From NCBI RefSeq assembly GCF_012396125.1, contig NZ_JAAXOX010000009.1, positions 1 to 64,000 of the forward strand: a stretch of DNA of 64,000 bases, read 5' to 3'. This document shows, piece after piece, positions 1 to 9,096 of the stretch (position 1 is the first letter of the stretch; each line of letters begins with the position of its first letter). The notes beneath the pieces were generated by a model that worked only from the letters and a program-made list of their open reading frames with translations, ran no database searches and was not told the origin of the DNA. The translations under genes and the position numbers were made by a program. The DNA is from Cellulomonas denverensis. GTDB lineage: Bacteria > Actinomycetota > Actinomycetes > Actinomycetales > Cellulomonadaceae.

Positions 1-143
1 AAGATCTTCGTGGTCGACTACCGGCGCGCGTTGCTGGACGAGATCCCGCCGGAGTACCTGGGGGCGTACCTCACCTCGCACGAGCTGGCCGCGGGTGGGG
101 GACGGACGCGGGCCACGGGGGGAGGAGGGGCGCGGTACCGTGA
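1..143 (+). CDS. 3' end of an unidentified gene upstream of dapA (partial)
   Basis: Reading from base 1, the first about 30 codons (KIFVVDYRRALLDEIPPEY and on) show the GC-rich third positions of a real gene here. I do not recognise the protein. That frame then stays open through a G-rich tract and would only stop at 309, deep inside dapA. A stop in another frame (TGA 141-143) overlaps the dapA GTG as GTGA, the usual actinobacterial coupling. The end I give assumes a one-base shift in the G-runs near 95-126. In M. tuberculosis thyX precedes dapA, but these residues do not look like a ThyX C-terminus. Confidence 0.35.
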   Translation, partial: DLRGRLPARVAGRDPAGVPGGVPHLARAGRGWGTDAGHGGRRGAVP

Positions 144-1075
144 GCACCATGTCCCACACGCCTTCCCGTCCGTTCGGCGCGGTGCTCACCGCGATGGTCA
201 CCCCGATGACCGAGGACGGGAAGCTCGACCTGGACGCGGCCGCCGCCCTGGCGACCCACCTGGTCGACCACGGGCACGACGGCCTGGTGCTGAACGGCAC
301 CACCGGTGAGTCGCCCACCACGCACGCGCCGGAGAAGGCCGAGCTGATCCGGGTCGTGGCCGACGCGGTCGGCGACCGGGCCAGCATCGTGGCGGGCGCC
401 GGGTCCAACGACACGCTGCACGCGGTGCGGATGGCCGACCAGGCTGCCCAGGCCGGTGCGGACGGGCTGCTGGTCGTCTCGCCGTACTACTCCCGGCCCA
501 GCCAGGAGGGCATCGTCCGGCACGTCACCGCCGTGGCCGACGCCACCGCCCTGCCGGTGATGCTCTACGACGTGCCCGGGCGCACCGGCGTCCGGCTGGC
601 GCAGTCCACCCTGGACGCTCTGGCCGCGCACGACCGGGTGGTCGCCGTGAAGGACGCCACCGGCGACGTCTACTCCGCTGCGACCGCCGCCGCCCGCACC
701 GGGCTGGCCTGGTACTCCGGCGACGACAGCCTGCTGCTGCCCTTCCTCGCGCACGGCGCGGCGGGCATCGTCAGCGTGGCCGGCCACGTGGTCGGCCCGC
801 AGTTCGCCGCGATCGTCGCGGCGTTCGACGCGGGGGACCACGCCCGCGCCCTGCAGATCTTCCTGTCGATCGCACCGGCGATCGACGCGCTCAACGGCCA
901 GGGGTTCCAGGCGGTGGCCGCCAAGGCTGCCGTCCAGGCCCTCGGCCTGATCCCGTCCCGACACCTGCGGTTGCCGTTGGTCGCCGCCTCCGACGCTGAG
1001 GCCGAGGCGGTGCGCACCGGGTTGCGCGCCGCGGGCATCGACGTGGACGCACCGGCACTCAGCCCGCAGCACTGA
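140..1075 (+). CDS. dapA: 4-hydroxy-tetrahydrodipicolinate synthase
   Basis: Condenses pyruvate with aspartate semialdehyde in the cytoplasm, the first committed step of lysine and diaminopimelate synthesis. The 311-residue product has the family length. The pyruvate-binding GTTGE motif is at 53-57, the active-site tyrosine at 143 (LYDVPG) and the Schiff-base lysine at 171 (AVKDATG). GTG 140 is preferred over ATG 149 because a GGAGGAGG tract lies about 11 nt upstream. The dapA-rnj order is conserved in actinobacteria. RNase J follows after 11 nt, so the two are probably co-transcribed. Confidence 0.96.
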   Translation: MSTMSHTPSRPFGAVLTAMVTPMTEDGKLDLDAAAALATHLVDHGHDGLVLNGTTGESPTTHAPEKAELIRVVADAVGDRASIVAGAGSNDTLHAVRMADQAAQAGADGLLVVSPYYSRPSQEGIVRHVTAVADATALPVMLYDVPGRTGVRLAQSTLDALAAHDRVVAVKDATGDVYSAATAAARTGLAWYSGDDSLLLPFLAHGAAGIVSVAGHVVGPQFAAIVAAFDAGDHARALQIFLSIAPAIDALNGQGFQAVAAKAAVQALGLIPSRHLRLPLVAASDAEAEAVRTGLRAAGIDVDAPALSPQH

Positions 1076-1086
1076 CCAGGAGAAGC

Positions 1087-2772
1087 ATGTCCCACCCGCA
1101 CCCCGATCTGACCCCCCCGCCCGCACTCCCGAAGGGGGCTCTGCGGATCGTCGCCCTCGGTGGTCTCGGTGAGGTCGGCCGCAACATGGCCGTGCTGGAG
1201 TACGACGGCCGGCTGCTCATCATCGACTGCGGCGTCCTCTTCCCCGAGGACCACCAGCCCGGCGTCGACCTGATCCTGCCGGACTTCGAGTACATCAAGG
1301 ACCGGATGCACCTGGTCGACGGGATCGTGCTCACCCACGGTCACGAGGACCACATCGGCGCGGTGCCCTACCTGCTGCGGCTGCGCTCGGACATCCCGCT
1401 GATCGGCTCGCAGCTGACCCTGGCGTTCGTCGAGGCGAAGCTCAAGGAGCACCGGATCACCCCGCTGACCCTGGCGGTCAAGGAGGGGCAGACCGAGCAG
1501 GTCGGCGCGTTCTCCTGCGAGTTCGTGGCGGTGAACCACTCGATCCCGGACGCGCTAGCCGTGGCGGTCACCACCGGCGCCGGCACCGTGCTGCACACCG
1601 GCGACTTCAAGATGGACCAGCTCCCGCTGGACGGCCGGATCACCGACCTGCGCGCGTTCGCCCGGCTGGGGGAGAAGGGCGTCGACCTGTTCATGGTCGA
1701 CTCCACCAACGCCGAGGTGCCCGGCTTCGTCAGCCCGGAGCGGGAGATCGGCCCGGTGCTGGACGCGGTGTTCGCCGACTCCACCCGCCGGATCGTGGTG
1801 GCGTCCTTCGCCTCGCACGTGCACCGGGTGCAGCAGGTGCTGGACGCCGCCCACGCCCACGGGCGCAAGGTGGCGCTGGTCGGCCGCTCGATGGTGCGGA
1901 ACATGACGATCGCCGCGGAGCTGGGCTACCTCAAGGTCCCGCCGGGCATCCTGGTGGACGCCAAGCGGATCGACGACGTGCGCGACGACGAGCTGGTGCT
2001 GATGTGCACCGGGTCCCAGGGTGAGCCGATGGCCGCGCTCAGCCGGATCGCGAACAACGACCACAAGATCTCGGTCGGCCCCGGCGACACGGTCATCCTG
2101 GCCAGCTCGCTGATCCCGGGCAACGAGAACGCCGTGTTCCGGGTGATCAACGGCCTGACCCGGCTGGGCGCCCGCGTGGTGCACTCCGGCAACGCGAAGG
2201 TGCACGTGTCCGGGCACGCCTCCGCCGGTGAGCTGCTGTACTGCTACAACATCCTGCGGCCGAAGAACGTCATGCCGGTGCACGGCGAGGTCCGGCACCT
2301 GGTGGCCAACGGAGCCCTGGCAGTGAAGTCCGGGGTGCCCGCCGACCGGGTGGTGCTGGCCGAGGACGGCGTGGTGGTGGACCTGGTCGACGGCAAGGCG
2401 TCGGTGGTCGGCGCGGTGCCCTGCGGCTACGTGTACGTGGACGGGTCCAGCGTCGGCTCGATCACCGAGGCCGAGCTCAAGGACCGCCGGATCCTGGGCG
2501 ATGAGGGCTTCATCTCGATCTTCGCGGTGGTGTCGGCGTCGGACGGCACCGTGCTGGCCCCGCCGCAGATCCAGGCCCGCGGGTTCGCCGAGGACGACGC
2601 GGTGTTCCAGACCATCCTGCCGGAGGTGACCTCCGCGCTGGAGGAGGCGCTGCGCGGCGGCGCGGTGGACACCCACCAGCTGCAGCAGATCATCCGCCGG
2701 GTGGTGGGCCGCTGGGTCTCCAACCGGCTGCGCCGCCGGCCGATGATCCTGCCGGTGGTCGTCGAGGCCTGA
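1087..2772 (+). CDS. rnj: Ribonuclease J
   Basis: Metallo-beta-lactamase/beta-CASP ribonuclease (561 residues) with 5'-3' exo- and endonuclease activity in mRNA turnover and rRNA maturation. The zinc-binding HGHEDH motif is at 84-89, followed by the TGDFKMD and beta-CASP segments (for example LMCTGSQGEP), and an RNase J C-terminal domain ends the protein. An AGGAGAAGC sequence precedes ATG 1087. It lies directly after dapA as in mycobacteria, and a strong hairpin follows the stop. RNase Y is also encoded here (21642), so this organism has both enzymes. Confidence 0.96.
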   Translation: MSHPHPDLTPPPALPKGALRIVALGGLGEVGRNMAVLEYDGRLLIIDCGVLFPEDHQPGVDLILPDFEYIKDRMHLVDGIVLTHGHEDHIGAVPYLLRLRSDIPLIGSQLTLAFVEAKLKEHRITPLTLAVKEGQTEQVGAFSCEFVAVNHSIPDALAVAVTTGAGTVLHTGDFKMDQLPLDGRITDLRAFARLGEKGVDLFMVDSTNAEVPGFVSPEREIGPVLDAVFADSTRRIVVASFASHVHRVQQVLDAAHAHGRKVALVGRSMVRNMTIAAELGYLKVPPGILVDAKRIDDVRDDELVLMCTGSQGEPMAALSRIANNDHKISVGPGDTVILASSLIPGNENAVFRVINGLTRLGARVVHSGNAKVHVSGHASAGELLYCYNILRPKNVMPVHGEVRHLVANGALAVKSGVPADRVVLAEDGVVVDLVDGKASVVGAVPCGYVYVDGSSVGSITEAELKDRRILGDEGFISIFAVVSASDGTVLAPPQIQARGFAEDDAVFQTILPEVTSALEEALRGGAVDTHQLQQIIRRVVGRWVSNRLRRRPMILPVVVEA

Positions 2773-2778
2773 GACACC

Positions 2779-2817
2779 ACGAAGCCCCCGCCGGATCGGA
2801 TCCGGCGGGGGCTTCGT
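2779..2817. terminator. Intrinsic terminator, shared by rnj and the convergent DUF981 gene
   Basis: Perfect 19-bp inverted repeat (arms 2779-2797 and 2799-2817) in the 58-bp gap between convergent stop codons. It has no real U-run, common in high-GC actinobacteria, and could act in both directions. Confidence 0.85.
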
Positions 2818-2830
2818 CGTGGGCGGTGGG

Positions 2831-3535
2831 TCAGCCCATGGTGTTGACGATCAGCCCGATGTGGGTGAAGTAGTTCAGCGCCCCGAACAGCAGGAACGCC
2901 AGGCCGGCCAGGCCCCAGACCCAGCCGATCACCAGGTGCAGCCAGCGGCGCGGCTTGGCCAGCGCGACCGGGAACAGCACCGAGCCGATGCCGACCAGCA
3001 CGTACAGGCCGGACATGAACACGGCCTCGACCATCGGGTAGTCGGCGAACTCACCGCTGATCGGCTCCTGCGGCGGGGCGGCGAACAGCTGGTAGCCCAC
3101 TCCGGCGGCGGCGATGCCGAAGGCGGCCAGGCCCAGGCCGAGCACCAGCACCGACACCGGGCCGGCGGTGCGGCGGATCACGGTCAGCGGCTCGGGGCCG
3201 GCCAGCACTTCCCGGCCGCGCTTCCACAGCCAGAACGCCGCGGCCAGCAGCAGCACGCCGAAGGCCAGCGCCGGCTCACCGAAGATGATGTTGTCGAAGG
3301 GGAACCCGCCGGCGGCCAGCGGCCAGGTCAGCGTCATGTGCAGACCGGTGGTGGTCAGCAGGGTGCCGAGCACGCCGAAGGCGAGGGCCCAGCCCTCGAC
3401 GGCGATCTCGGTGGGGCGGCGCAGGATGGCCCGCGCGAGTCCGACGACCAGCAGGAGACCCGCTCCGGCGGCCACGGACATGATCGTGTTGTACGTGGGC
3501 ATCTGCGCCCAGTCGATCACCAGTGCATCGTTCAT
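2831..3535 (-). CDS. DUF981-like multispanning membrane protein
   Basis: 234-residue, very hydrophobic protein with about six or seven predicted membrane helices separated by short charged loops (for example RAILRRPTE and KPRRWLH). The N-terminus IDWAQMPTYNTIM resembles the actinobacterial DUF981 family, whose function is unknown. That assignment is from memory and tentative. It stands alone, convergent with rnj. A GATAGT hexamer (3542-3547) lies 6 nt before the ATG on the minus strand, suggesting leaderless transcription. No catalytic motif is visible. Confidence 0.75.
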   Translation of the reverse strand: MNDALVIDWAQMPTYNTIMSVAAGAGLLLVVGLARAILRRPTEIAVEGWALAFGVLGTLLTTTGLHMTLTWPLAAGGFPFDNIIFGEPALAFGVLLLAAAFWLWKRGREVLAGPEPLTVIRRTAGPVSVLVLGLGLAAFGIAAAGVGYQLFAAPPQEPISGEFADYPMVEAVFMSGLYVLVGIGSVLFPVALAKPRRWLHLVIGWVWGLAGLAFLLFGALNYFTHIGLIVNTMG

Positions 3536-3607
3536 GTTTCAACTATCGCACGGGCTGCGCACACGTTCTGCACAGAACGGTGTCTGTCGCATCACGTCCT
3601 GCGCCGC

Positions 3608-4786
3608 TCAGGTCGAGGAACGCGGCGCCTCCCGGTACGTCCGGCCCCGGTGCGCCGCCAGTTCCTTGGCCTGGGCCCGCACCCGCGCGGTGACCGACCG
3701 GCCCCAGGGCCCCCAGGGCACGGTCAGCACCCGGAGCGTGGTGGCGGTGGCCTGGGGCCGCCAGGTGCCGACCGGGATCCCGTCCACCACCACCGCCCCC
3801 GGCCGGCCCAGCACCGGCCACAGCTCCTTGCGCCGGTCCGGGTCGGGCACCAGCAGCTCCCGGTCGCGCGCCTGCAGCAGCAGGTCGAACGGCCCGAGCA
3901 ACCTCACCACCGGCTCCGGCCCCGGTTCGGCCGCCGCCAGCGCGTCCAGGTCGGCGGCCAGCACCCAGGCGGGTGAGGCCTCGTGGTTCTCGTCCACCAC
4001 GATCACCTCGGCCGCATCCGCCGGCCACCGGCCCCGCACGTCCCGCACCGGCGCGTCCAGGTACCCGGCCACGTGCTCCGGGGTGGTCGGGCCGAGCAGG
4101 TGCACACACGCCCGGACCAGATCCAGCCGGGCGTGCGGGTCCTCCGGCCCGGCGACCGGCGGCGGCGACAGCACCGGGGTGGACAACGGCCAGTCCGGCA
4201 CCCGGCGCAGCACCGGCGGGGAGGTGTCCGGGACCAGCTCCAGCCCGGCGTGCAGCGCGGCGATCCGGAACGGCTGCTCGTAGGTGTGGGTGGCCCCGCA
4301 GCTGCGGCACCAGCGCAGGTAGGGCTCGGGCAATGCGTCGCTGAGCGCCCGGGACAGCTCGCCCTTGCTCAGCGGCTCGACCACCAGGTCGCGCATCAGG
4401 CCGGCCACCCGGGTCAGGGCGTCGGTGGCCGGGATGCCCGCCTGCTTCAGCGGCCGGTTCGCGTCGAAGATCCGCTTGCCGGCGTCCGCCTCGGAGAACG
4501 GGCGCAGCGCGGCCTCCACCGCGGGCAGCTCGGTGCGGCGATAGGCGTGCGGGGCGCCGCGCACCGTCCAGGCCAGCGCCAGCTCGCGCTCCCAGTCGGC
4601 CGGATCGGCGGGGGAGGGCACGCCGCGGTTGGCCAGCGACCAGGTGTGCGCGGCCTGACCGGTCACCTGCACCCCCAGGTCGAGCACCGCCGCATCGGTC
4701 AGTGCGCGCTGCGGCCGGGGCTCACGGCCGAGCTGTTGGGCCCGGGCGCGGAACCGGAGCGCCTGTGCCCTGGTCACCGTCGTCAT
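3608..4786 (-). CDS. Winged-helix DNA-binding protein, AlkZ/YcaQ superfamily
   Basis: 392 residues resembling the HTH_42 (DUF1006) family that includes AlkZ and YcaQ, DNA glycosylases acting on bulky or crosslinked lesions. N-terminal part (LGVQVTGQAAHTW) corresponds to the region where those enzymes carry their glutamine motif, but I cannot confirm a catalytic residue. The middle carries winged-helix-like segments and CRSCGATHTYEQPF. The ATG is set by the divergent spacing to ftsK and by CAGAGT (4793-4798) 6 nt upstream on the minus strand. Repair activity is an inference from family membership. Confidence 0.75.
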   Translation of the reverse strand: MTTVTRAQALRFRARAQQLGREPRPQRALTDAAVLDLGVQVTGQAAHTWSLANRGVPSPADPADWERELALAWTVRGAPHAYRRTELPAVEAALRPFSEADAGKRIFDANRPLKQAGIPATDALTRVAGLMRDLVVEPLSKGELSRALSDALPEPYLRWCRSCGATHTYEQPFRIAALHAGLELVPDTSPPVLRRVPDWPLSTPVLSPPPVAGPEDPHARLDLVRACVHLLGPTTPEHVAGYLDAPVRDVRGRWPADAAEVIVVDENHEASPAWVLAADLDALAAAEPGPEPVVRLLGPFDLLLQARDRELLVPDPDRRKELWPVLGRPGAVVVDGIPVGTWRPQATATTLRVLTVPWGPWGRSVTARVRAQAKELAAHRGRTYREAPRSST

Positions 4787-4857
4787 CGGCACACTCTGGC
4801 ATGTCTCGACACGCCCCCGCGATCCCCCAGATGCCCGGTCGCGGGCGGCCCGGCGGC

Positions 4858-4863
4858 TACCGT
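4858..4863 (+). promoter_or_regulatory. -10 element (TACCGT) of a leaderless ftsK promoter
   Basis: TACCGT 7 nt before ATG 4871. No Shine-Dalgarno sequence fits in that gap. Confidence 0.55.
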
Positions 4864-4870
4864 GGGCGGT

Positions 4871-7540
4871 ATGTCCCCGCGTGCGTCCACTCCCGCCACC
4901 CGTTCGACCGGTGGCGCCAAGGGTGCCGCCGCCAAGAACTCCACCAACCGTGGCCGGGGGAACGGTGCCTCGGCCGCCGGCCCCGCCGAACACCGCCCCG
5001 CACTGCCGGTGCGGATGATCCGCGGCACCTGGATGGGCATCGCGCACCTGGTCGGCGGCGGAGCCCGCCGGGTCGGCACCGGCGCCCGTGAACTCGACCC
5101 GGCGCTGCGCCGCGACGGGGCGGCCCTGTTCCTGCTGGCCCTCGCCGTGGTGGTCGCCGTCCGCGAGTGGTGGGGCCTGGACGGGATGGCCGCCGACGCG
5201 GTGCACGTGGTCGCGGCCGGTACCTTCGGCCGGGTCGCCGTCGCACTGCCGGTGGTGCTGGTCGGCATCGCGGTGCGGCTGATGCGGCACCCGGAACAGA
5301 ACCAGGCCAACGGCCGGATCACCATCGGCCTGACCGCGATCACCCTGGCCGCCTGCGGTCTGGTGCACATCTCCGCCGATCTGCCGGCGCCGTCGGGTGG
5401 CTTCGAGGCGGTCCGGGACGCGGGCGGCATCATCGGTTACCTGGTCGGCGCGCCGCTGGTCGCCCTGATCACCGCCTGGGCCGCGGTGCCGGTGCTGATC
5501 CTGCTGGCGTTCTTCGGCGTGCTGGTGGTGACCGCGACCCCGGTGAACCAGATCGTGCCCAAGCTGCGCGGGGTCTACGACAAGCTGACCGGGAACCACC
5601 GCGAGGAGCCGGAGCCCGAGGACGAGGACGCCCCGCTGGTGATCAATGCCGGGCACACCGCGTTCGAGGAGGAGCCGGTCAAGGAGAAGCGCCGGCTGTT
5701 CGGCCGCCGGCGCAAGCACGACCCGGACGATGACGACACCCGCATCCTGGACGAGTACGAGGCGGACGAGGCCTTCGCCCGGGCCGCCGCCGTGGCCGCC
5801 GCGGAGGAGGACGACACCGAGGTCGTCGACCCCGAGCTGCACGAGCCGTCGCCCACCGCGCCGACCCAGGCCGTCACCACGGTCGCCGCCACCGTCCCGT
5901 CGGCATCCAAGGAGCTGACCGCCCCGCCCACCACCGGCGTCCCGGCCGGCGAGCAGCCGATGCTCGAGGGCGACGTGGTCTACATCCTGCCCACCGAGGA
6001 CATGCTGGCGAAGGGCGCCCCGCACAAGGTCCGCTCCGCCGCCAACGACCGGGTGGTCGAGGCGCTCACCGGGGTGCTGGACCAGTTCGGCATCGACGCC
6101 AAGGTCACCGGCTTCACCCGTGGCCCGACGGTCACCCGGTACGAGGTCGAACTCGGCAAGGGCGTCAAGGTCGAGCGGGTCACCGCGCTCAGCAAGAACA
6201 TCGCCTATGCGGTGGCCAGCGCCGACGTGCGCATCCTGTCGCCGATCCCCGGCAAGTCCGCGATCGGCATCGAGATCCCGAACACCGACCGCGAGACGGT
6301 CTCGCTCGGCGACGTGCTGCGCTCCAGCGTGGCCCGGCGCAGCGACCACCCGATGGTGATCGGTGTCGGCAAGGACGTCGAGGGCGGGTACGTCACCGCG
6401 AACCTGGCCAAGATGCCGCACATGCTGGTCGCCGGTGCCACCGGTGCCGGTAAGTCGAGCTTCGTGAACTCGATGATCGTGTCCATCCTGATGCGGTCCA
6501 CCCCGGACCAGGTCCGGATGGTGCTGGTCGACCCCAAGCGGGTCGAGCTGACGATCTACGAGGGCATCCCGCACCTGATCACCCCGATCATCACCAACCC
6601 CAAGAAGGCCGCCGAGGCCCTGGAGTGGGTGGTCCGGGAGATGGAGGCGCGCTACGACGACCTCGCGATGTTCGGCTACAAGCACATCGACGACTTCAAC
6701 GCCGCGGTCCGGGCCGGGAAGGTCAAGCCGCTGCCCGGGTCGGAGCGCAAGATCGCGACCTACCCGTACCTGCTGGTGATCGTCGACGAGCTCGCCGACC
6801 TGATGATGGTCGCCCCCCGGGACGTCGAGGCCTCGATCCAGCGGATCACCCAGCTCGCCCGTGCGGCCGGCATCCACCTGGTGCTGGCCACCCAGCGGCC
6901 CTCGGTGGACGTGGTCACCGGTCTGATCAAGGCCAACGTGCCGTCCCGGCTCGCCTTCGCCACGTCCTCGCTGACCGACTCCCGGGTGGTCCTGGACCAG
7001 CCCGGTGCGGAGAAGCTGATCGGCCAGGGTGACGCGCTGTTCCTGCCGATGGGCGCCGCCAAGCCGATGCGGACCCAGGGCGCCTGGGTGGCCGAGTCGG
7101 AGATCCACGCCGTCGTCGAGCACGTCAAGAAGCAGCTCAAGCCGGTCTACCGCGAGGACGTCGCCGTCGTCGCCGCCAAGAAGCAGGTGGACGAGGACAT
7201 CGGCGACGACCTGGACCTGCTGCTGCAGGCCGCCGAACTGGTGGTGACCAGCCAGTTCGGGTCGACCTCCATGCTCCAGCGCAAGCTGCGGGTCGGCTTC
7301 GCCAAGGCCGGCCGGCTGATGGACCTGCTGGAGTCGCGGGAGATCGTCGGCCCCTCCGAGGGCTCCAAGGCGCGCGAGGTGCTGGTCCAGCCCGACGACC
7401 TGCCGGGCACCCTGGCGATGCTCCGCGGCGAGGACGCCCCCGCCCCCGCCGACGACCGCTACGCCGCACCCGCCGGGCAGCTGCCCGGTGAGCCGCCGGA
7501 GGCCGTGGACTACTACGACGACGCGGACGACCTGCGCTGA
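4871..7540 (+). CDS. ftsK: DNA translocase FtsK/SpoIIIE
   Basis: 889-residue septal DNA pump that clears and segregates chromosome termini at division. A basic, Ala/Gly-rich N-terminus is followed by four predicted membrane helices (about 75-210), then an acidic linker (about 235-350). The motor has Walker A GATGAGKSS (about 520-530) and Walker B VIVDELADLMM, and the gamma winged helix is at the C-terminus (about 790-855, TSQFGSTSMLQRKLRVGF). The linker is rich in Glu/Asp and Pro/Thr. The long open frame upstream of 4871 is a shadow of the opposite-strand gene. Confidence 0.96.
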   Translation: MSPRASTPATRSTGGAKGAAAKNSTNRGRGNGASAAGPAEHRPALPVRMIRGTWMGIAHLVGGGARRVGTGARELDPALRRDGAALFLLALAVVVAVREWWGLDGMAADAVHVVAAGTFGRVAVALPVVLVGIAVRLMRHPEQNQANGRITIGLTAITLAACGLVHISADLPAPSGGFEAVRDAGGIIGYLVGAPLVALITAWAAVPVLILLAFFGVLVVTATPVNQIVPKLRGVYDKLTGNHREEPEPEDEDAPLVINAGHTAFEEEPVKEKRRLFGRRRKHDPDDDDTRILDEYEADEAFARAAAVAAAEEDDTEVVDPELHEPSPTAPTQAVTTVAATVPSASKELTAPPTTGVPAGEQPMLEGDVVYILPTEDMLAKGAPHKVRSAANDRVVEALTGVLDQFGIDAKVTGFTRGPTVTRYEVELGKGVKVERVTALSKNIAYAVASADVRILSPIPGKSAIGIEIPNTDRETVSLGDVLRSSVARRSDHPMVIGVGKDVEGGYVTANLAKMPHMLVAGATGAGKSSFVNSMIVSILMRSTPDQVRMVLVDPKRVELTIYEGIPHLITPIITNPKKAAEALEWVVREMEARYDDLAMFGYKHIDDFNAAVRAGKVKPLPGSERKIATYPYLLVIVDELADLMMVAPRDVEASIQRITQLARAAGIHLVLATQRPSVDVVTGLIKANVPSRLAFATSSLTDSRVVLDQPGAEKLIGQGDALFLPMGAAKPMRTQGAWVAESEIHAVVEHVKKQLKPVYREDVAVVAAKKQVDEDIGDDLDLLLQAAELVVTSQFGSTSMLQRKLRVGFAKAGRLMDLLESREIVGPSEGSKAREVLVQPDDLPGTLAMLRGEDAPAPADDRYAAPAGQLPGEPPEAVDYYDDADDLR

Positions 7541-7563
7541 ACCGGGACCCCGCGCGCGGCACG

Positions 7564-7569
7564 TACCCT
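7564..7569 (+). promoter_or_regulatory. -10 element (TACCCT) of a leaderless pgsA promoter
   Basis: TACCCT 6 nt before GTG 7576. It sits just after the ftsK stop, so pgsA probably has its own start as well as read-through. Confidence 0.55.
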
Positions 7570-7575
7570 GGTCCG

Positions 7576-8226
7576 GTGGTGGACCACCGACCTCCCGTGC
7601 TCAATGTCGCGAACGTGTTGACGGTGCTGCGCATCGTCGTGGTGCCGTTCTTCGCCTGGGCGCTGCTCATCGACGGCGGCGAGTCGATCACCTGGCGGCT
7701 GGTCGCCACCGGGCTGTTCCTGCTGGCCGCGGTCACCGACCAGGTCGACGGGCACCTGGCCCGGCGGATGGACCTGGTCACCGACCTGGGCAAACTGCTC
7801 GACCCGATCGCGGACAAACTGCTGGTCGGCGCCGCCCTGGTGCTGCTGGCCGTCCTGGGCGAGCTGCCCTGGTGGGTGCCCGCCGTGATCCTGGCCCGCG
7901 AGCTCGGCATCACCGTGATGCGGTTCTTCCTGCTCAAGTACCTGGTGCTGCCCGCCTCGCGCGGCGGCAAGATCAAGACCGTGCTGCAGATCGCCGCACT
8001 GACCCTGTTCCTGCTGCCGCTGAACCACCTACCCGGCGCGGTCACCGTGGTCGCCTGGGTCCTGATGATCGCCGCCGTGCTGGTGACCGTGATCAGCGGC
8101 GCCGACTACGTCCGCACCGCGATCCGGGTGGCCGGCGACCACCGGCGCGGGGCGACCGGCCCGCAATCGCTGACCCGGCACGCCGCGGCCACCGGCACCA
8201 CCCCGCCGGACCCGGCCACGGACTGA
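7576..8226 (+). CDS. pgsA: CDP-alcohol phosphatidyltransferase (phosphatidylglycerophosphate synthase type)
   Basis: Membrane enzyme (216 residues) joining CDP-diacylglycerol to a sugar alcohol, most likely glycerol-3-phosphate for phosphatidylglycerol and cardiolipin. The full signature D-x2-D-G-x2-A-R-x8-G-x3-D-x3-D is present at about 55-80 (DQVDGHLARR ... GKLLDPIAD). Several hydrophobic helices surround it. The neighbouring ftsK, cinA and clgR match the mycobacterial pgsA3 locus, which supports this over phosphatidylinositol synthase. Downstream cinA starts 22 nt after the stop. Confidence 0.9.
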   Translation: MVDHRPPVLNVANVLTVLRIVVVPFFAWALLIDGGESITWRLVATGLFLLAAVTDQVDGHLARRMDLVTDLGKLLDPIADKLLVGAALVLLAVLGELPWWVPAVILARELGITVMRFFLLKYLVLPASRGGKIKTVLQIAALTLFLLPLNHLPGAVTVVAWVLMIAAVLVTVISGADYVRTAIRVAGDHRRGATGPQSLTRHAAATGTTPPDPATD

Positions 8227-8248
8227 CCGGACCGACCCAGGGGGAACG

Positions 8249-8737
8249 ATGACCGACGACCACCCGTCCACCGCGCTGGCCGCCGACCTGCTCGACGCCC
8301 TCGCCGGACGGCAGCGCACCCTCGCCGTCGCCGAGTCGCTGACCGGCGGCCTGGTGGCCGCGACCCTGGTCGACGTCCCCGGCGCCTCCCGGGTGCTCCG
8401 CGGCGCCGTGGTCGCCTACGCCACCGAGCTCAAGCACCAGCTGCTGGACGTCGACGCCGGCCTGCTGGCCGCCCACGGCCCGGTGCACCCCGACGTCGCC
8501 GCCCAGATGGCCCGCGGTGTCCGCCGCCGGCTGGGCGCCGACGTCGGACTGGCCACCACCGGGGTGGCCGGCCCCGACCCGCAGGACGGGCAGGTACCCG
8601 GCACCGTGTTCGTCGCGGTGTCCACCGAGGCCGGCGAGCGGGTGCAGGAGCTGGCGATCGAGGGGGAGCGGGCCGAGGTCCGCGCCGTCAGCCGGGACGC
8701 GGTGCTGGCCCTCGGGCTGGCCGTCGCCCGGGAGTGA
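8249..8737 (+). CDS. cinA: CinA-type nicotinamide-nucleotide amidase (PncC)
   Basis: 162-residue stand-alone CinA C-terminal domain, which deamidates nicotinamide mononucleotide in pyridine nucleotide salvage. Family motifs are [11 protein letters not shown] (about 26-36) with the catalytic Ser, [11 protein letters not shown], and [16 protein letters not shown]. The N-terminal competence domain of full-length CinA is absent, as in most actinobacteria. A GGGGG tract precedes the ATG. It is probably co-transcribed with pgsA. Confidence 0.93.
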   Translation: MTDDHPSTALAADLLDALAGRQRTLAVAESLTGGLVAATLVDVPGASRVLRGAVVAYATELKHQLLDVDAGLLAAHGPVHPDVAAQMARGVRRRLGADVGLATTGVAGPDPQDGQVPGTVFVAVSTEAGERVQELAIEGERAEVRAVSRDAVLALGLAVARE

Positions 8738-9096
8738 TTGCGCGCGCCGCGGGCCGGGCTGCGGCCGGGCCGGGCGGCGGGGGGATCGGTGTGGGCCGGG
8801 CCGGGCGGCGGGGGATCGGTGCCGGCCGATGTGCGCACCGGGTGAACGTGCGGTGGCAGGACCGGGAGCATCGGCCCGCGGGGAACACGGAGCACCCCCG
8901 GCGCGTTGTGCCCATCGTGATAAACACCCGGCCATCCACCCGTCGTGACACTGCCGCAGTCGGTGGTGCCCTGTACGGTGGGAGCCTGCCCCAGCGGGGC
9001 CACCAGGGAGCCGCACTCCGGAACCGTCCGACCCGACCGGGTCGCCCGGCCCCGGCGGTGCGGCAGGATGAACGAGGAGAGAGAGGGGGACACCAG
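8738..9096 (+). promoter_or_regulatory. Upstream region of clgR (359 bp, no gene)
   Basis: Opens with a GC-rich imperfect direct repeat (listed separately). An inverted pair CGCAC/GTGCG with 9-nt spacing sits at 8834-8852, then less G-rich sequence with a plausible TGTACGGT -10 area near 8975, and a strong purine-rich Shine-Dalgarno stretch at 9074-9090 before clgR. ClgR regulators often control their own gene, but I see no convincing match to a published ClgR site. Confidence 0.35.
8764..8821. repeat. Imperfect tandem direct repeat, about 28 bp x2
   Basis: Two adjacent copies of a GCCGGGC-rich unit ending in GGGGATCGGTG, differing by one inserted G, between cinA and clgR. Confidence 0.7.

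Noticed and set aside
1..143. Assigning the first partial gene to thyX from mycobacterial synteny
   Set aside because: The visible residues do not resemble a ThyX C-terminus, so the name would be a guess.
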